A DNA stretch of 8,870 nt from an uncultured Opitutales bacterium (GCA_900546565.1 URDC01000057.1:1-8870); one strand, 5' to 3'. Positions 1 to 6,672 are shown, numbered from the stretch's first letter. The notes: generated by a model from the sequence alone, not told the origin. Numbers and translations are program-made.

Positions 1-13
1 CAATTTAATAATC

Positions 14-44
14 AAAAAAAAGAAGTTCCGAATGGAACTTCTTT
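14..44 (-). terminator. Intrinsic terminator, minus strand
   Basis: An 11-bp perfect stem (19-29 pairing with 34-44) closes a 4-base loop. Read on the minus strand it is followed by a run of eight T (complement of A14-A21, the last three inside the stem). On the plus strand no T-run follows, so it acts on minus-strand transcripts. A first minus-strand terminator already lies at 206-234, so this second one suggests a separate short transcript between them, or a back-up terminator. Confidence 0.8.
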
Positions 45-99
45 CAGCATTATAATATCGGATTAGGATACCCGTGTGAGCCGACTAAAAGTCGCGAGG

Positions 100-180
100 C
101 TCGTTCTAAAAGACGCGTTTGTGAGCTGGTGGGATAGTACTTTCGTACAGACCACCCGAACAAACCGTCTTTTAGTCGAG
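100..180. repeat. Long hairpin inside the left arm of the palindrome
   Basis: The ends pair as CTCG (100-103) with CGAG (177-180). They continue as a 10-bp stem (106-115 with 166-175), a 6-bp stem (117-122 with 160-165) after a bulged C116, a 5-bp stem (128-132 with 152-156) and a 4-bp stem (137-140 with 145-148) around a 4-base loop. Removing 100-181 from the left side restores a nearly continuous 31- to 33-base inverted copy of 253-285, so this hairpin looks like an insertion into one arm. Its CTAAAAG motif (106-112) also occurs in the outer arm (85-91), which permits alternative pairing of 82-91 with 169-178. Confidence 0.65.
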
Positions 181-194
181 AGCCTCCCGTTGCG

Positions 195-222
195 AATTTA
201 AATACAAAAAAACATTCCGCAA
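195..222 (-). promoter_or_regulatory. Weak candidate promoter for the small RNA
   Basis: On the minus strand TTGCGG (222 to 217) is followed after 16 bases by TAAATT (200 to 195). These match the sigma-70 consensus at 3 and 4 of 6 positions. A start about 7 bases downstream would fall near 188, at the base of the long hairpin. The -35 box lies inside the ybaB terminator stem, which is awkward. This is a tentative call made because the second terminator implies some promoter here. Confidence 0.2.
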
Positions 223-234
223 CGCGGAATGTTT
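206..234 (-). terminator. Intrinsic terminator downstream of ybaB
   Basis: A perfect 11-bp stem (210-220 with 224-234) has a 3-base loop and is followed on the minus strand by a seven-T run (complement of A206-A212, partly within the stem). It lies about 50 bases past the ybaB stop codon and most likely ends the minus-strand operon. On the plus strand the stem is followed by a broken, A-rich sequence, so it is probably not bidirectional. It sits at the centre of the larger palindrome at 85-285. Confidence 0.85.
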
Positions 235-281
235 CTGTAAAAAAATAAAAATATTCGTAACGGGAGGCGTCCTCGCGGCTT

Positions 282-590
282 TTAGAAGAGGCCGGGGAGA
301 GAAAATCCCCCAGTAATCTTGTTCATCTGCTCTTGACTCTGCGCTTTGGCTTTTTCGACGGCATTGTCGACAGCCGCAACAATCGAGGCTTCGACACTTG
401 CCACATCCTCCTTTAAAAATTCGGGGTCAATTTTAATGGATTTGAGCGTTCCTTGCCCGTTAACGACAGCCTTGATAGCACCGCCCGCCGCCGAACCTTC
501 AATGGCGAGCGTTTCAAGCTCGGCTTGTGCGGCTTCCATAGCTTTTTGCATTTTCTGGGCTTGTTTGAGAAGTTTTCCTACTCCCGGCAT
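282..590 (-). CDS. ybaB: YbaB/EbfC family nucleoid-associated protein
   Basis: The product is a 102-residue DNA-binding protein of the YbaB/EbfC family. These proteins form small dimers with a tweezer shape, bind DNA and are associated with the nucleoid. The sequence shows the expected plan: an N-terminal amphipathic helix rich in Lys, Gln and Met (about 5-27), a beta section containing the typical VNG and IDP segments (43-56), a C-terminal helix (about 61-91) and an end in LPGLF that resembles other family members. The length is normal. The ATG at 590 is supported by an AAGGA sequence 8 bases upstream. In many bacteria ybaB sits between dnaX and recR. Here it instead follows a SpoIIE phosphatase by 45 bp, and a terminator comes right after. 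The stop codon lies just inside the right arm of the long inverted repeat. Confidence 0.93.
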   Translation of the reverse strand: MPGVGKLLKQAQKMQKAMEAAQAELETLAIEGSAAGGAIKAVVNGQGTLKSIKIDPEFLKEDVASVEASIVAAVDNAVEKAKAQSQEQMNKITGGFSLPGLF

Positions 591-635
591 TTTAATTTTC
601 CTTTGTTGAGATTTTTGTTGATGTTTTTTGATATA

Positions 636-2054
636 TTAAAATTTTTTGATTGAAAGCAGCGTAAGGTCGTCGTCATACGATTTCGAGTCCGTAAACTCTT
701 CAAGCGTTCTGATAATCTTGTCGTTGAATGATAGCACATCATTTGGCGCAAGCTTTTCGATGGTCTTGATTAGCCGCGTCGCCGAATATTCTTCGCCCGC
801 AGCATTGGAGGCTTCCGTGAGGCCGTCTGTGTAAAGCACCAAAATGTCGTTGGCTTCAAACCCGACTGAAACGTCGTTTATCGAACCGTCGAAAATCTCG
901 GGGTCGACCATGCCGACGGCCATACCTTGACTTTTAACCTCCACACACTTGCGCTCGGAGGCTTTGTAAATAATCGGCAGCTCATGCCCCGCGCGGGCGA
1001 GAGTAATCGACGTTGCATCGGCATTTATCACAGCGAACGTGATAGTGATGAACATATCCGTGCGCATGGAGTGCACAATTTCGGCATTGAGCTTTTTGAG
1101 CGTCTGTGCGGGCGAGAGCCCGAGCTTTGCAATGTATTGAAGCTTCGATTGCGCCAACGCCATAAGAATCGCCGCCGATACGCCTTTGCCCGAAACGTCG
1201 GCTATCACAACACCGGTCTTGCCGTCGGGCAGGGGAATGATGTCGTAAAAGTCGCCCCCAATTAACTGGTGCGGAAAATACTTGACCGCCGTTGCAAAAT
1301 ACTTGTTCTCGGGCAGCGATTCGGGCAAAAGATAGTGCTGAACACTGCTTGCCAGCCGCAGGTCGGATTCCATTTTCGATTTCGTCAGCCGCGCCTGAAT
1401 CCCGTCCAAGTTATACATCGCAAGCCCCCCGTGCTCTCCCAGCGACCTCGCGAGCGAAAACACCGTCTTCGAAAACGACTTCTCCGAAATCGAGTTCACC
1501 ACTACGAGCACCCCGTAGACCACACCCAAAAACATAACGGGCACTGCAATAAAACTCTTGATTTTGAGCGAGTCGTCCTTGTGGCGGGGCAGGCGCGGGT
1601 CGCCGTCGGCCTTGCGGATAAACACGGGCACACCCGTCTTGAAAACTTCGCCGACCACCGACGAGTCGATGTCGAGCGCGTCGCTTTTTATCGCATTTTC
1701 GAGAAAATCCGTGCGCGTGGCATAGTCCGATTGCGGCGGAACAGTCCGCGCAAGCGGCGGGAAAAGCCCCTCCGATGCGACGGGCACGAGCTTACTGCCG
1801 CTCTTTTCGAAAACACACGCACTCATTGCGCCGCAGCTAAACGCAGTGGCTCTGACAAGACGCTTGTAAATTGCGTTTTTGTCCGCACCTCGGGCTATAT
1901 CTTCGGCAACGACGTGCAGAAAATCCACCAGAATCTGCTTTTCCTCGTTGGAATTTTCCAGCTCTTCGCGCAATTTGAAAAACGCCTGCCTGTCTTTAAT
2001 AAGCAATAGCAGGATAACGGCGAGAACAAAGAGTAGCAAATAAGTAAAAAACAT
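636..2054 (-). CDS. Membrane GAF-SpoIIE (RsbU-like) serine phosphatase
   Basis: This 472-residue PP2C-type (PPM) phosphatase of the SpoIIE/RsbU class probably dephosphorylates a phosphoserine on a STAS-domain partner. Residues 2-20 form one hydrophobic membrane segment, followed by a short charged helix (about 21-50) that may be a coiled coil. Residues about 50-220 fit a GAF sensor domain, including a typical IKSFIAVPV stretch. Residues about 230-472 are the phosphatase. The metal-binding motifs are intact: GGDFYD (266-271), DVSGKG (286-291), TDG (409-411) and DDDLT (461-465). It therefore looks catalytically competent. The gene for a likely substrate, a STAS protein, ends 25 bp upstream on the same strand. 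The start has no clear Shine-Dalgarno sequence, so translation may be coupled to the gene before it. The signal sensed by the GAF domain is unknown. Confidence 0.92.
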   Translation of the reverse strand: MFFTYLLLFVLAVILLLLIKDRQAFFKLREELENSNEEKQILVDFLHVVAEDIARGADKNAIYKRLVRATAFSCGAMSACVFEKSGSKLVPVASEGLFPPLARTVPPQSDYATRTDFLENAIKSDALDIDSSVVGEVFKTGVPVFIRKADGDPRLPRHKDDSLKIKSFIAVPVMFLGVVYGVLVVVNSISEKSFSKTVFSLARSLGEHGGLAMYNLDGIQARLTKSKMESDLRLASSVQHYLLPESLPENKYFATAVKYFPHQLIGGDFYDIIPLPDGKTGVVIADVSGKGVSAAILMALAQSKLQYIAKLGLSPAQTLKKLNAEIVHSMRTDMFITITFAVINADATSITLARAGHELPIIYKASERKCVEVKSQGMAVGMVDPEIFDGSINDVSVGFEANDILVLYTDGLTEASNAAGEEYSATRLIKTIEKLAPNDVLSFNDKIIRTLEEFTDSKSYDDDLTLLSIKKF

Positions 2055-2079
2055 CGGTAAATATGCGACCCGATTATGC

Positions 2080-2553
2080 CTATTTTATTTCCTTTTTCAA
2101 GAACGATATTACGTCCTCGAATTTTTTGAGATTCTCCGCGTCCGCTTCCACGAGATTTTCGTGCGCCGCCAGAATGCTCGCCTGCGGAACATTCTCCACC
2201 GCCAGCTGCGTCCCGACCTCCGCCTGCGCCGCTTTTGCCTGCGCGATTTTCACAAGCCTGTAAATGCCGAGATTGTCGATAAGCTGCCTGTTGCGCTCGT
2301 TGGGGTTTTCAAGCACAACCTGCGCGCCGTTTTTGGAAAGGCGCAATGCCGCGCCCGCAATCATGCCCAAAAACGTGCTGTCCATACCCGAGCATTCAGC
2401 GAGGTCAATCAGGAGCCGCTTGCAGTTTTTCTCGGCTACGATGTTGAAAAACTCGCCCGCACTGCGGCAGTTCAGATATCCCGCCTTGCCGACGACGCGC
2501 ATAAACGCGTCGTCGCCGTCGATGTGAACCAAATACTTAATATCGTTTTGCAT
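2080..2553 (-). CDS. STAS-domain anti-sigma-factor antagonist
   Basis: The 157-residue protein has an N-terminal STAS domain (about 5-105) of the SpoIIAA/RsbV type. The beta strand RLLIDL (46-51) leads to MDST (57-60), where Ser59 occupies the position of the regulatory phosphoserine in this family. By family analogy an HPK-like anti-sigma kinase would phosphorylate it, and the neighbouring SpoIIE phosphatase would reverse this, so that it can bind the kinase and release a sigma factor or another target. No kinase or sigma factor is in the window, so the target is unknown. After the STAS fold there is an unusual tail of about 50 residues, rich in Ala, Glu, Gln and Lys and probably helical. 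No clear ribosome binding site precedes the ATG; the gene lies 26 bp after acnA. Confidence 0.88.
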   Translation of the reverse strand: MQNDIKYLVHIDGDDAFMRVVGKAGYLNCRSAGEFFNIVAEKNCKRLLIDLAECSGMDSTFLGMIAGAALRLSKNGAQVVLENPNERNRQLIDNLGIYRLVKIAQAKAAQAEVGTQLAVENVPQASILAAHENLVEADAENLKKFEDVISFLKKEIK

Positions 2554-2579
2554 CTGATTGGATTATCGCAAAATTGGCA

Positions 2580-5243
2580 TTACTTGTTAAGAATTTTCTT
2601 CAAAACAAACGGTAGAATGCCTCGATTCTTGTAGTAGTCGACTTCAATCGGCGTGTCTATGCGCAGCAGCAAATTCGCCTTTCTGAGCGAGCCGTCCTTG
2701 CCTTCGACAACCAACACCGCCTTCTTGGCTGGTTCGAGCCCCCCTTCGAGCCCTTCGATGGAGAACACCTCCGTCCCGTCAAGCCCCAGCGAGTCCGCGT
2801 CCGCGCCGTCTTCGAATTCGAACGGCAGCACGCCCATGCCGATAAGATTGCTCCTGTGGATTCTTTCGTAGGACTTCGCCACGACCGCGCGAACCCCGAG
2901 CAACGCCGTGCCCTTCGCCGCCCAGTCGCGCGAAGAGCCCATGCCGTAGTCCCTCCCGCCGAAGACAATCAGCCCTTCGCCGTTTTTACGATACACCTCG
3001 CACGCGTCGAAAATCGACACCACATCGCCTTCGCCGCAAAGCTTCGTAAATCCGCCTTCCGCGCCGCCTGCAATCTTGTTCTTGATGCGGACATTCGCAA
3101 ACGTCCCGCGCGTCATAATCTTGTCGTTGCCCCTGCGCGAACCGTATGAGTTGAAGTCCTTGACTTCCACCCCGTGCGCTTTCAGGAATTTCCCCGCAGG
3201 GCCGTCGGGCAGAATCGCGCCGGCGGGCGAGATGTGGTCGGTCGTCACCGAGTCGCCCAAAATCGCGAGCGCGCGCAGCTTTGTAAGCGACGGCAGCGCG
3301 GGCGTCTGCATCGAGAACCCTTCGAAGAACGGCGGATTCTGAATGTAAGTGCTTTCCGCATTCCAGTTGTATACACTGCCTTGCGCGCCGCCGATTTTGC
3401 GCCACGCTTCGGGGCCCGACATATCGCTATAACGCGCCTTGAACATCTCGCTTTTGACACACTTTGCAACCGTCTCCGAAACCTCCTTCGCCGACGGCCA
3501 CACATCGCGCAGGAACACGTCTCTGCCTTCGGGCGTCTTGCCCAGCGGTTCATTTTCGAAATCGATGTCTATTCTTCCCGCCAGCGCAAACGCCACCACG
3601 AGCGGCGGGCTCATCAAATAGTTCGCCTTCAAGAGGGGGTGTACGCGCGCCTCGAAGTTGCGGTTGCCCGAGAGTGCCGACACGCAGAGCAGGTCGTTTT
3701 TCTTGACGGCTTCCGAAAGCTCCGCGTCAATTGGCCCCGAGTTGCCTATACACGTCGCGCAGCCGTAGCCCGCCAGATTGAACCCGATTTTGTCGAGCGA
3801 TTCCGTCAGCCCCGCGCAGTCCAAATAGTCGCTTACCACGCGCGACCCGGGGGCAATCGTAGTCTTCACATACGCGGGCGGCTTTATTCCGAACTCCGCA
3901 GCCTTCTTCGCCACGAGCCCCGCCGCAACCATCACCGACGGATTCGACGTATTCGTGCAGCTCGTAATCGCGGCAATCAGCACACTGCCGTTTTTTATCG
4001 CGCCTTTCGACGTCTCGACGGACTGCGAATCCGCGCATTTGCCCGATTCGCAAAGCAGCGTTTCGAACGCCTTCTTTGCGTCCGAAAGCTCTATCCTGTC
4101 CTGCGGACGCTTCGGGCCCGCAATGCAGGGTTTGATTGTAGAAAGGTCGAGTTCGAGCGTCTTCGTGTAGTCGCATTCGCCTTCGAGGGGAATGCCGAAA
4201 ATACCCTGTTCCGTGTAGTAGTCCTTCGCCAATGCCACGAGCTTTTCGTCGCGGCCAGTAAGGCGCAGATATTCGAGCGTCGTTTCGTCGACGGGAAAGT
4301 AGCCCATCGTCGCGCCGTATTCGGGAGCCATATTCGCAATCGTCGTCCTGTCCGCGAGCGAGAGGCTGCGCGCGCCTTCGCCGAAAAATTCCACGAACTT
4401 GCCCACAACCTTTTCCTTGCGCAACATCTGCGTGACCGTGAGGGCAATGTCCGTCGCCGTAACGCCTTCGCCGACTTTGCCCTTAATATTCACGCCCACG
4501 ACTTCGGGGACCTTGAAATACACGGGCTGTCCCAGCATGCCCGCTTCCGCTTCGATTCCGCCTACGCCCCAGCCTACAACGCCGAGCCCGTTAATCATCG
4601 TCGTGTGCGAGTCCGTTCCAACCAACGAGTCGGGATAGAAAAGCGCGTCGCCGTTCTCCGTCTTGCCTTCAAAAACGACCCGCGCCAAATACTCCATATT
4701 TATCTGGTGGATAATTCCCGTCGACGGCGGAACAACCGAGAACGTCTTGAACGCCTGCTGACCCCATTTCAGAAACTCATAACGCTCCTTGTTGCGCTCG
4801 AATTCCTTCGCCAAATTCTTTTCATACGCGTCGGCGGTGCCCGCAAAATCCATCTGCACCGAGTGGTCTACAACCAAGTCGACGGGCACGAGCGGCTCGA
4901 CCAGTTCGGGATTTTTCCCCTGCTTCGCGGCTGCGTCGCGCATGGCGGCGAGGTCTACCAAAAGCGGAACGCCCGTAAAGTCCTGCAAAACGATTCTCGA
5001 AACCACAAACGGCACTTCGTAGTCTTCGGGCTTCTTCGCGCTCCACGCGGCAAGGCGGCGCAGGTCTGCTTCCGTAGCCCGCAGCCCGTCGCAGTTTCTG
5101 AGCACGCTTTCGAGCACTATTTTTATGCTTACCGGCAGTCTCGACACGTCAAAGCCGAGCTTTTTCAGGGCTTTGAGACTGTAAATATAGCCAGTCTTGC
5201 CGCTATTTTTCGATGTGAATTTTTCGAGTCCTAATGTGTTCAT
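2580..5243 (-). CDS. acnA: Aconitate hydratase A (4Fe-4S)
   Basis: The 887-residue cytosolic enzyme interconverts citrate and isocitrate through cis-aconitate in the TCA cycle. Length and domain order match the AcnA/IRP1 type. The three cysteines expected to hold the 4Fe-4S cluster are Cys429 (in SCTNTSNP), Cys495 and Cys498 (in GYGCATCIG). Other family signatures are GTDSHTT (209-215), the linker to domain 4 around 640-665 and the swivelling domain-4 motif GMGSSRDWAAKG (767-778) with its substrate-binding SSR. Nothing essential is missing. The ATG lies only 3 bases after the stop codon of the CNNM/CorC gene, with a weak GGA-type site inside the end of that gene, which suggests translational coupling. 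An oxygen- or iron-sensitive cluster enzyme beside a partner-switching pair could mean co-regulation, but the sequence does not show this. Confidence 0.97.
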   Translation of the reverse strand: MNTLGLEKFTSKNSGKTGYIYSLKALKKLGFDVSRLPVSIKIVLESVLRNCDGLRATEADLRRLAAWSAKKPEDYEVPFVVSRIVLQDFTGVPLLVDLAAMRDAAAKQGKNPELVEPLVPVDLVVDHSVQMDFAGTADAYEKNLAKEFERNKERYEFLKWGQQAFKTFSVVPPSTGIIHQINMEYLARVVFEGKTENGDALFYPDSLVGTDSHTTMINGLGVVGWGVGGIEAEAGMLGQPVYFKVPEVVGVNIKGKVGEGVTATDIALTVTQMLRKEKVVGKFVEFFGEGARSLSLADRTTIANMAPEYGATMGYFPVDETTLEYLRLTGRDEKLVALAKDYYTEQGIFGIPLEGECDYTKTLELDLSTIKPCIAGPKRPQDRIELSDAKKAFETLLCESGKCADSQSVETSKGAIKNGSVLIAAITSCTNTSNPSVMVAAGLVAKKAAEFGIKPPAYVKTTIAPGSRVVSDYLDCAGLTESLDKIGFNLAGYGCATCIGNSGPIDAELSEAVKKNDLLCVSALSGNRNFEARVHPLLKANYLMSPPLVVAFALAGRIDIDFENEPLGKTPEGRDVFLRDVWPSAKEVSETVAKCVKSEMFKARYSDMSGPEAWRKIGGAQGSVYNWNAESTYIQNPPFFEGFSMQTPALPSLTKLRALAILGDSVTTDHISPAGAILPDGPAGKFLKAHGVEVKDFNSYGSRRGNDKIMTRGTFANVRIKNKIAGGAEGGFTKLCGEGDVVSIFDACEVYRKNGEGLIVFGGRDYGMGSSRDWAAKGTALLGVRAVVAKSYERIHRSNLIGMGVLPFEFEDGADADSLGLDGTEVFSIEGLEGGLEPAKKAVLVVEGKDGSLRKANLLLRIDTPIEVDYYKNRGILPFVLKKILNK

Positions 5244-5246
5244 TTT

Positions 5247-6575
5247 TTATTCCGTTTCTTCCTTTTCGTCGATGAATACCGTGCATTGCACAACCGAGCG
5301 TTCGTCGACTTTGTCGACAATAACGCGCAGCCGCTGCGCCTTGAAAGTAATCTGCTCCCCCTCTTCGGGAAAACGTCCCAGCTTGTATGTAATCAGCCCT
5401 CCGAACGTCGACATCTCGTCGGTGTCGAAGTCCACGTCCAGAAAGTCCTCCACCTTGTGCAGGGTTGCCGAGCCGAGAATCCTGTATTTATTTTTTCCGA
5501 CCCTGCGTATCGATTGCACTTGCGCTTCGAATTCGTCCGCCTGCGATTGCCCCACAAGCTCCGCATACGCCGAGTCGAGCGTGAGCACGCCTATGACGCC
5601 GCCGAATTCGTCCTCCACCAAAGCCATTTGCAGCCGATACTTCGAAAGCTTCACCAGAGCCGCTTCCAGCTTTTCGTTTTCGCGCACGCGCAGCGTTTCG
5701 CGCCTAAGCCGCATAAAGTCGATGTTTTCGGGCGCGGTCGAGTTCGCGAATAAATCCTTAATCCGCACAATCCCGTAGCATTCGTCGAGATTCCCGCGGC
5801 AGAGCGGATAGCGCGCGTGGTGCGTCCTCCTCGCCAGTTCGAGATTCTCCGCGTCCGTGTTGTCGAGGTCGAAATAGTCCACCTTGCTTCGCGGCAGCAT
5901 AATGTCGCTTACGTCAAGCTCCTGCAAACGCAGCGCATTGCGCACAATCTTGCCCGTGTAGGGCGAAATCGCGCCCGCGTCGTTTTCCTTTGCCGAAAGC
6001 ATAAGCTCCACGTCAATGCTTTCGAATTCCGCCTTCGGCTTGATTTTGAATTTCCGCGCAATCTTGTCTCCCAACGCCTTCGAGAGAAAGTGCAGGGGCA
6101 TCATCAAAATGTAGACAAAATAAAACGCCTTCGAATACCTTTGCAAAATCATCTCGGGGTTCGCCTTCCCGAACTTTATCGCCACCAAATCGAGAGCCGA
6201 AAATTGCAGCCACATAGCCGCAAACGCCACGGGCAAAAACAACGCCAACATCTTGAATTCCGAGAGATTGTTTCCGCCCCAGACCTTCGTAATCCGTTCG
6301 AAGATGTAGTATAGTGCGACAATCGATACAATCAGCGCAAACCTCTTCACCAAATACACCACCGACGCTATCTTGTCCGACGCATACAAAAGCCTCTTCG
6401 CCGTCGCGTCAATCGAGTCCCTTTTTCCGCCGCGCCGCTCGTCGCCGGTAGCCGCCGCAAATTTGAACGCCGCAGCCGCAAACGTGAACATCGACAAAAA
6501 CGCGCTCAGCGCAAACGCCGCCAAAATTGCGGCAATGCAGACAACCGCGTTTATTATCGATAAACTACCCGACAT
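5247..6575 (-). CDS. CNNM/CorC-type (DUF21-CBS-CorC_HlyC) membrane protein
   Basis: This 442-residue inner-membrane protein has the domain order of the CNNM/CorC (HlyC/CorC) family, linked to magnesium or cobalt homeostasis. Hydrophobic segments lie near 8-41, 70-92, 108-130 and 150-165, followed by a CBS pair (about 220-340; LPRS at 227-230, a typical EDEFGGVIGVLTLD at 321-334) and a C-terminal CorC_HlyC domain (about 345-437; FGGLITYKLGRFPEEG at 391-406). The soluble part is well conserved. The membrane part is divergent: the acidic residue usually found in the FFSxxE-like motif of the first helix appears to be Thr31, and the later Asn-rich helix start is replaced by KR (77-78). Transport activity is therefore uncertain, and a CBS-based regulatory role is possible. 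The gene ends 3 bp before acnA. Confidence 0.88.
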   Translation of the reverse strand: MSGSLSIINAVVCIAAILAAFALSAFLSMFTFAAAAFKFAAATGDERRGGKRDSIDATAKRLLYASDKIASVVYLVKRFALIVSIVALYYIFERITKVWGGNNLSEFKMLALFLPVAFAAMWLQFSALDLVAIKFGKANPEMILQRYSKAFYFVYILMMPLHFLSKALGDKIARKFKIKPKAEFESIDVELMLSAKENDAGAISPYTGKIVRNALRLQELDVSDIMLPRSKVDYFDLDNTDAENLELARRTHHARYPLCRGNLDECYGIVRIKDLFANSTAPENIDFMRLRRETLRVRENEKLEAALVKLSKYRLQMALVEDEFGGVIGVLTLDSAYAELVGQSQADEFEAQVQSIRRVGKNKYRILGSATLHKVEDFLDVDFDTDEMSTFGGLITYKLGRFPEEGEQITFKAQRLRVIVDKVDERSVVQCTVFIDEKEETE

Positions 6576-6629
6576 CTTTTTCTATTTTTCCAGTTTTCTT
6601 TCGGCTTTTTCGGCCCGATTCCATTTTTT

Positions 6630-6668
6630 TTGCGCCGCCACACATTGCATGCCCGCGCGGCGGCGCAA
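6630..6668. repeat. GC-rich inverted repeat between hisC and the CNNM gene
   Basis: A perfect 10-bp stem (6630-6639 with 6659-6668) encloses a 19-base loop and starts only 4 bases after the hisC stop codon. On the minus strand it is followed by a run of A and not T, so it is not an intrinsic terminator for hisC. It could stabilise the 3' end of a processed mRNA, attenuate read-through, or be a minor palindromic repeat. The rest of the 97-bp gap is T-rich on the plus strand and holds nothing else I can name. Confidence 0.6.
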
Positions 6669-6672
6669 TATG

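Larger units (their letters stand above)
14..188 (-). ncRNA. Candidate small structured RNA between two terminators
   Basis: No gene is visible between the ybaB terminator and the terminator at 14-44, yet the interval folds strongly and ends in its own intrinsic terminator on the minus strand. A transcript starting near 188 would begin at the foot of a long hairpin (96-102 with 180-186, 106-115 with 166-175, 117-122 with 160-165, 128-132 with 152-156). The apex on this strand is a GAAA tetraloop on a GUAC stem, a stable GNRA type. The length of about 175 nt is typical of bacterial small RNAs. It does not match what I know of 6S RNA (no large central bubble), SRP RNA, RNase P RNA or tmRNA. The stretch could instead be only a palindromic DNA repeat. 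The family is not recognised. Confidence 0.35.
85..285. repeat. Nested inverted repeats forming a three-way junction
   Basis: Outer arms 85-99 and 271-285 pair over 15 bp with one G-T mismatch (92 with 278). Inner arms 182-197 and 253-268 pair over 16 bp with one G-T mismatch (192 with 258). Between the left outer and left inner arm sits a self-complementary hairpin (100-180). Between the inner arms lies the ybaB terminator hairpin (210-234). The junction has only 0, 1 (181) and 2 (269-270) unpaired bases. The right outer arm overlaps the ybaB stop codon by a few bases. Both mismatches are G-U wobbles in plus-strand RNA and C-A mismatches in minus-strand RNA. Whether this is an RNA, a DNA cruciform site or an interspersed palindromic repeat cannot be settled from one copy. 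Confidence 0.7.

Noticed and set aside
51..56. TATAAT as a promoter near the left edge
   Set aside because: No matching -35 box on either strand; the region is AT-rich spacer between the structured element and the terminator.
60..200. 6S RNA, SRP RNA or tRNA-like element
   Set aside because: The hairpin lacks the large central bubble of 6S RNA, the GGAA/asymmetric loop of SRP RNA and any cloverleaf or CCA end.
85..285. Retron msr-msd, because of flanking inverted repeats and a long hairpin
   Set aside because: No reverse transcriptase is present, and on the minus strand a terminator closes the region before any downstream gene. The right arm also overlaps the ybaB end.
85..285. MITE with target site duplication
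   Set aside because: The bases flanking the outer arms (CCGA on the left, AGAG on the right) show no direct repeat.
1269..2009. Plus-strand open frame opposite the SpoIIE phosphatase gene
   Set aside because: Arg-rich shadow frame without domains; the minus-strand gene has intact catalytic motifs.
3174..5234. Long plus-strand open frame (686 codons) opposite acnA
   Set aside because: Its Arg/His-rich translation is a shadow of the aconitase coding sequence. It has no recognisable domain or ribosome site, while the minus-strand frame is clearly conserved.
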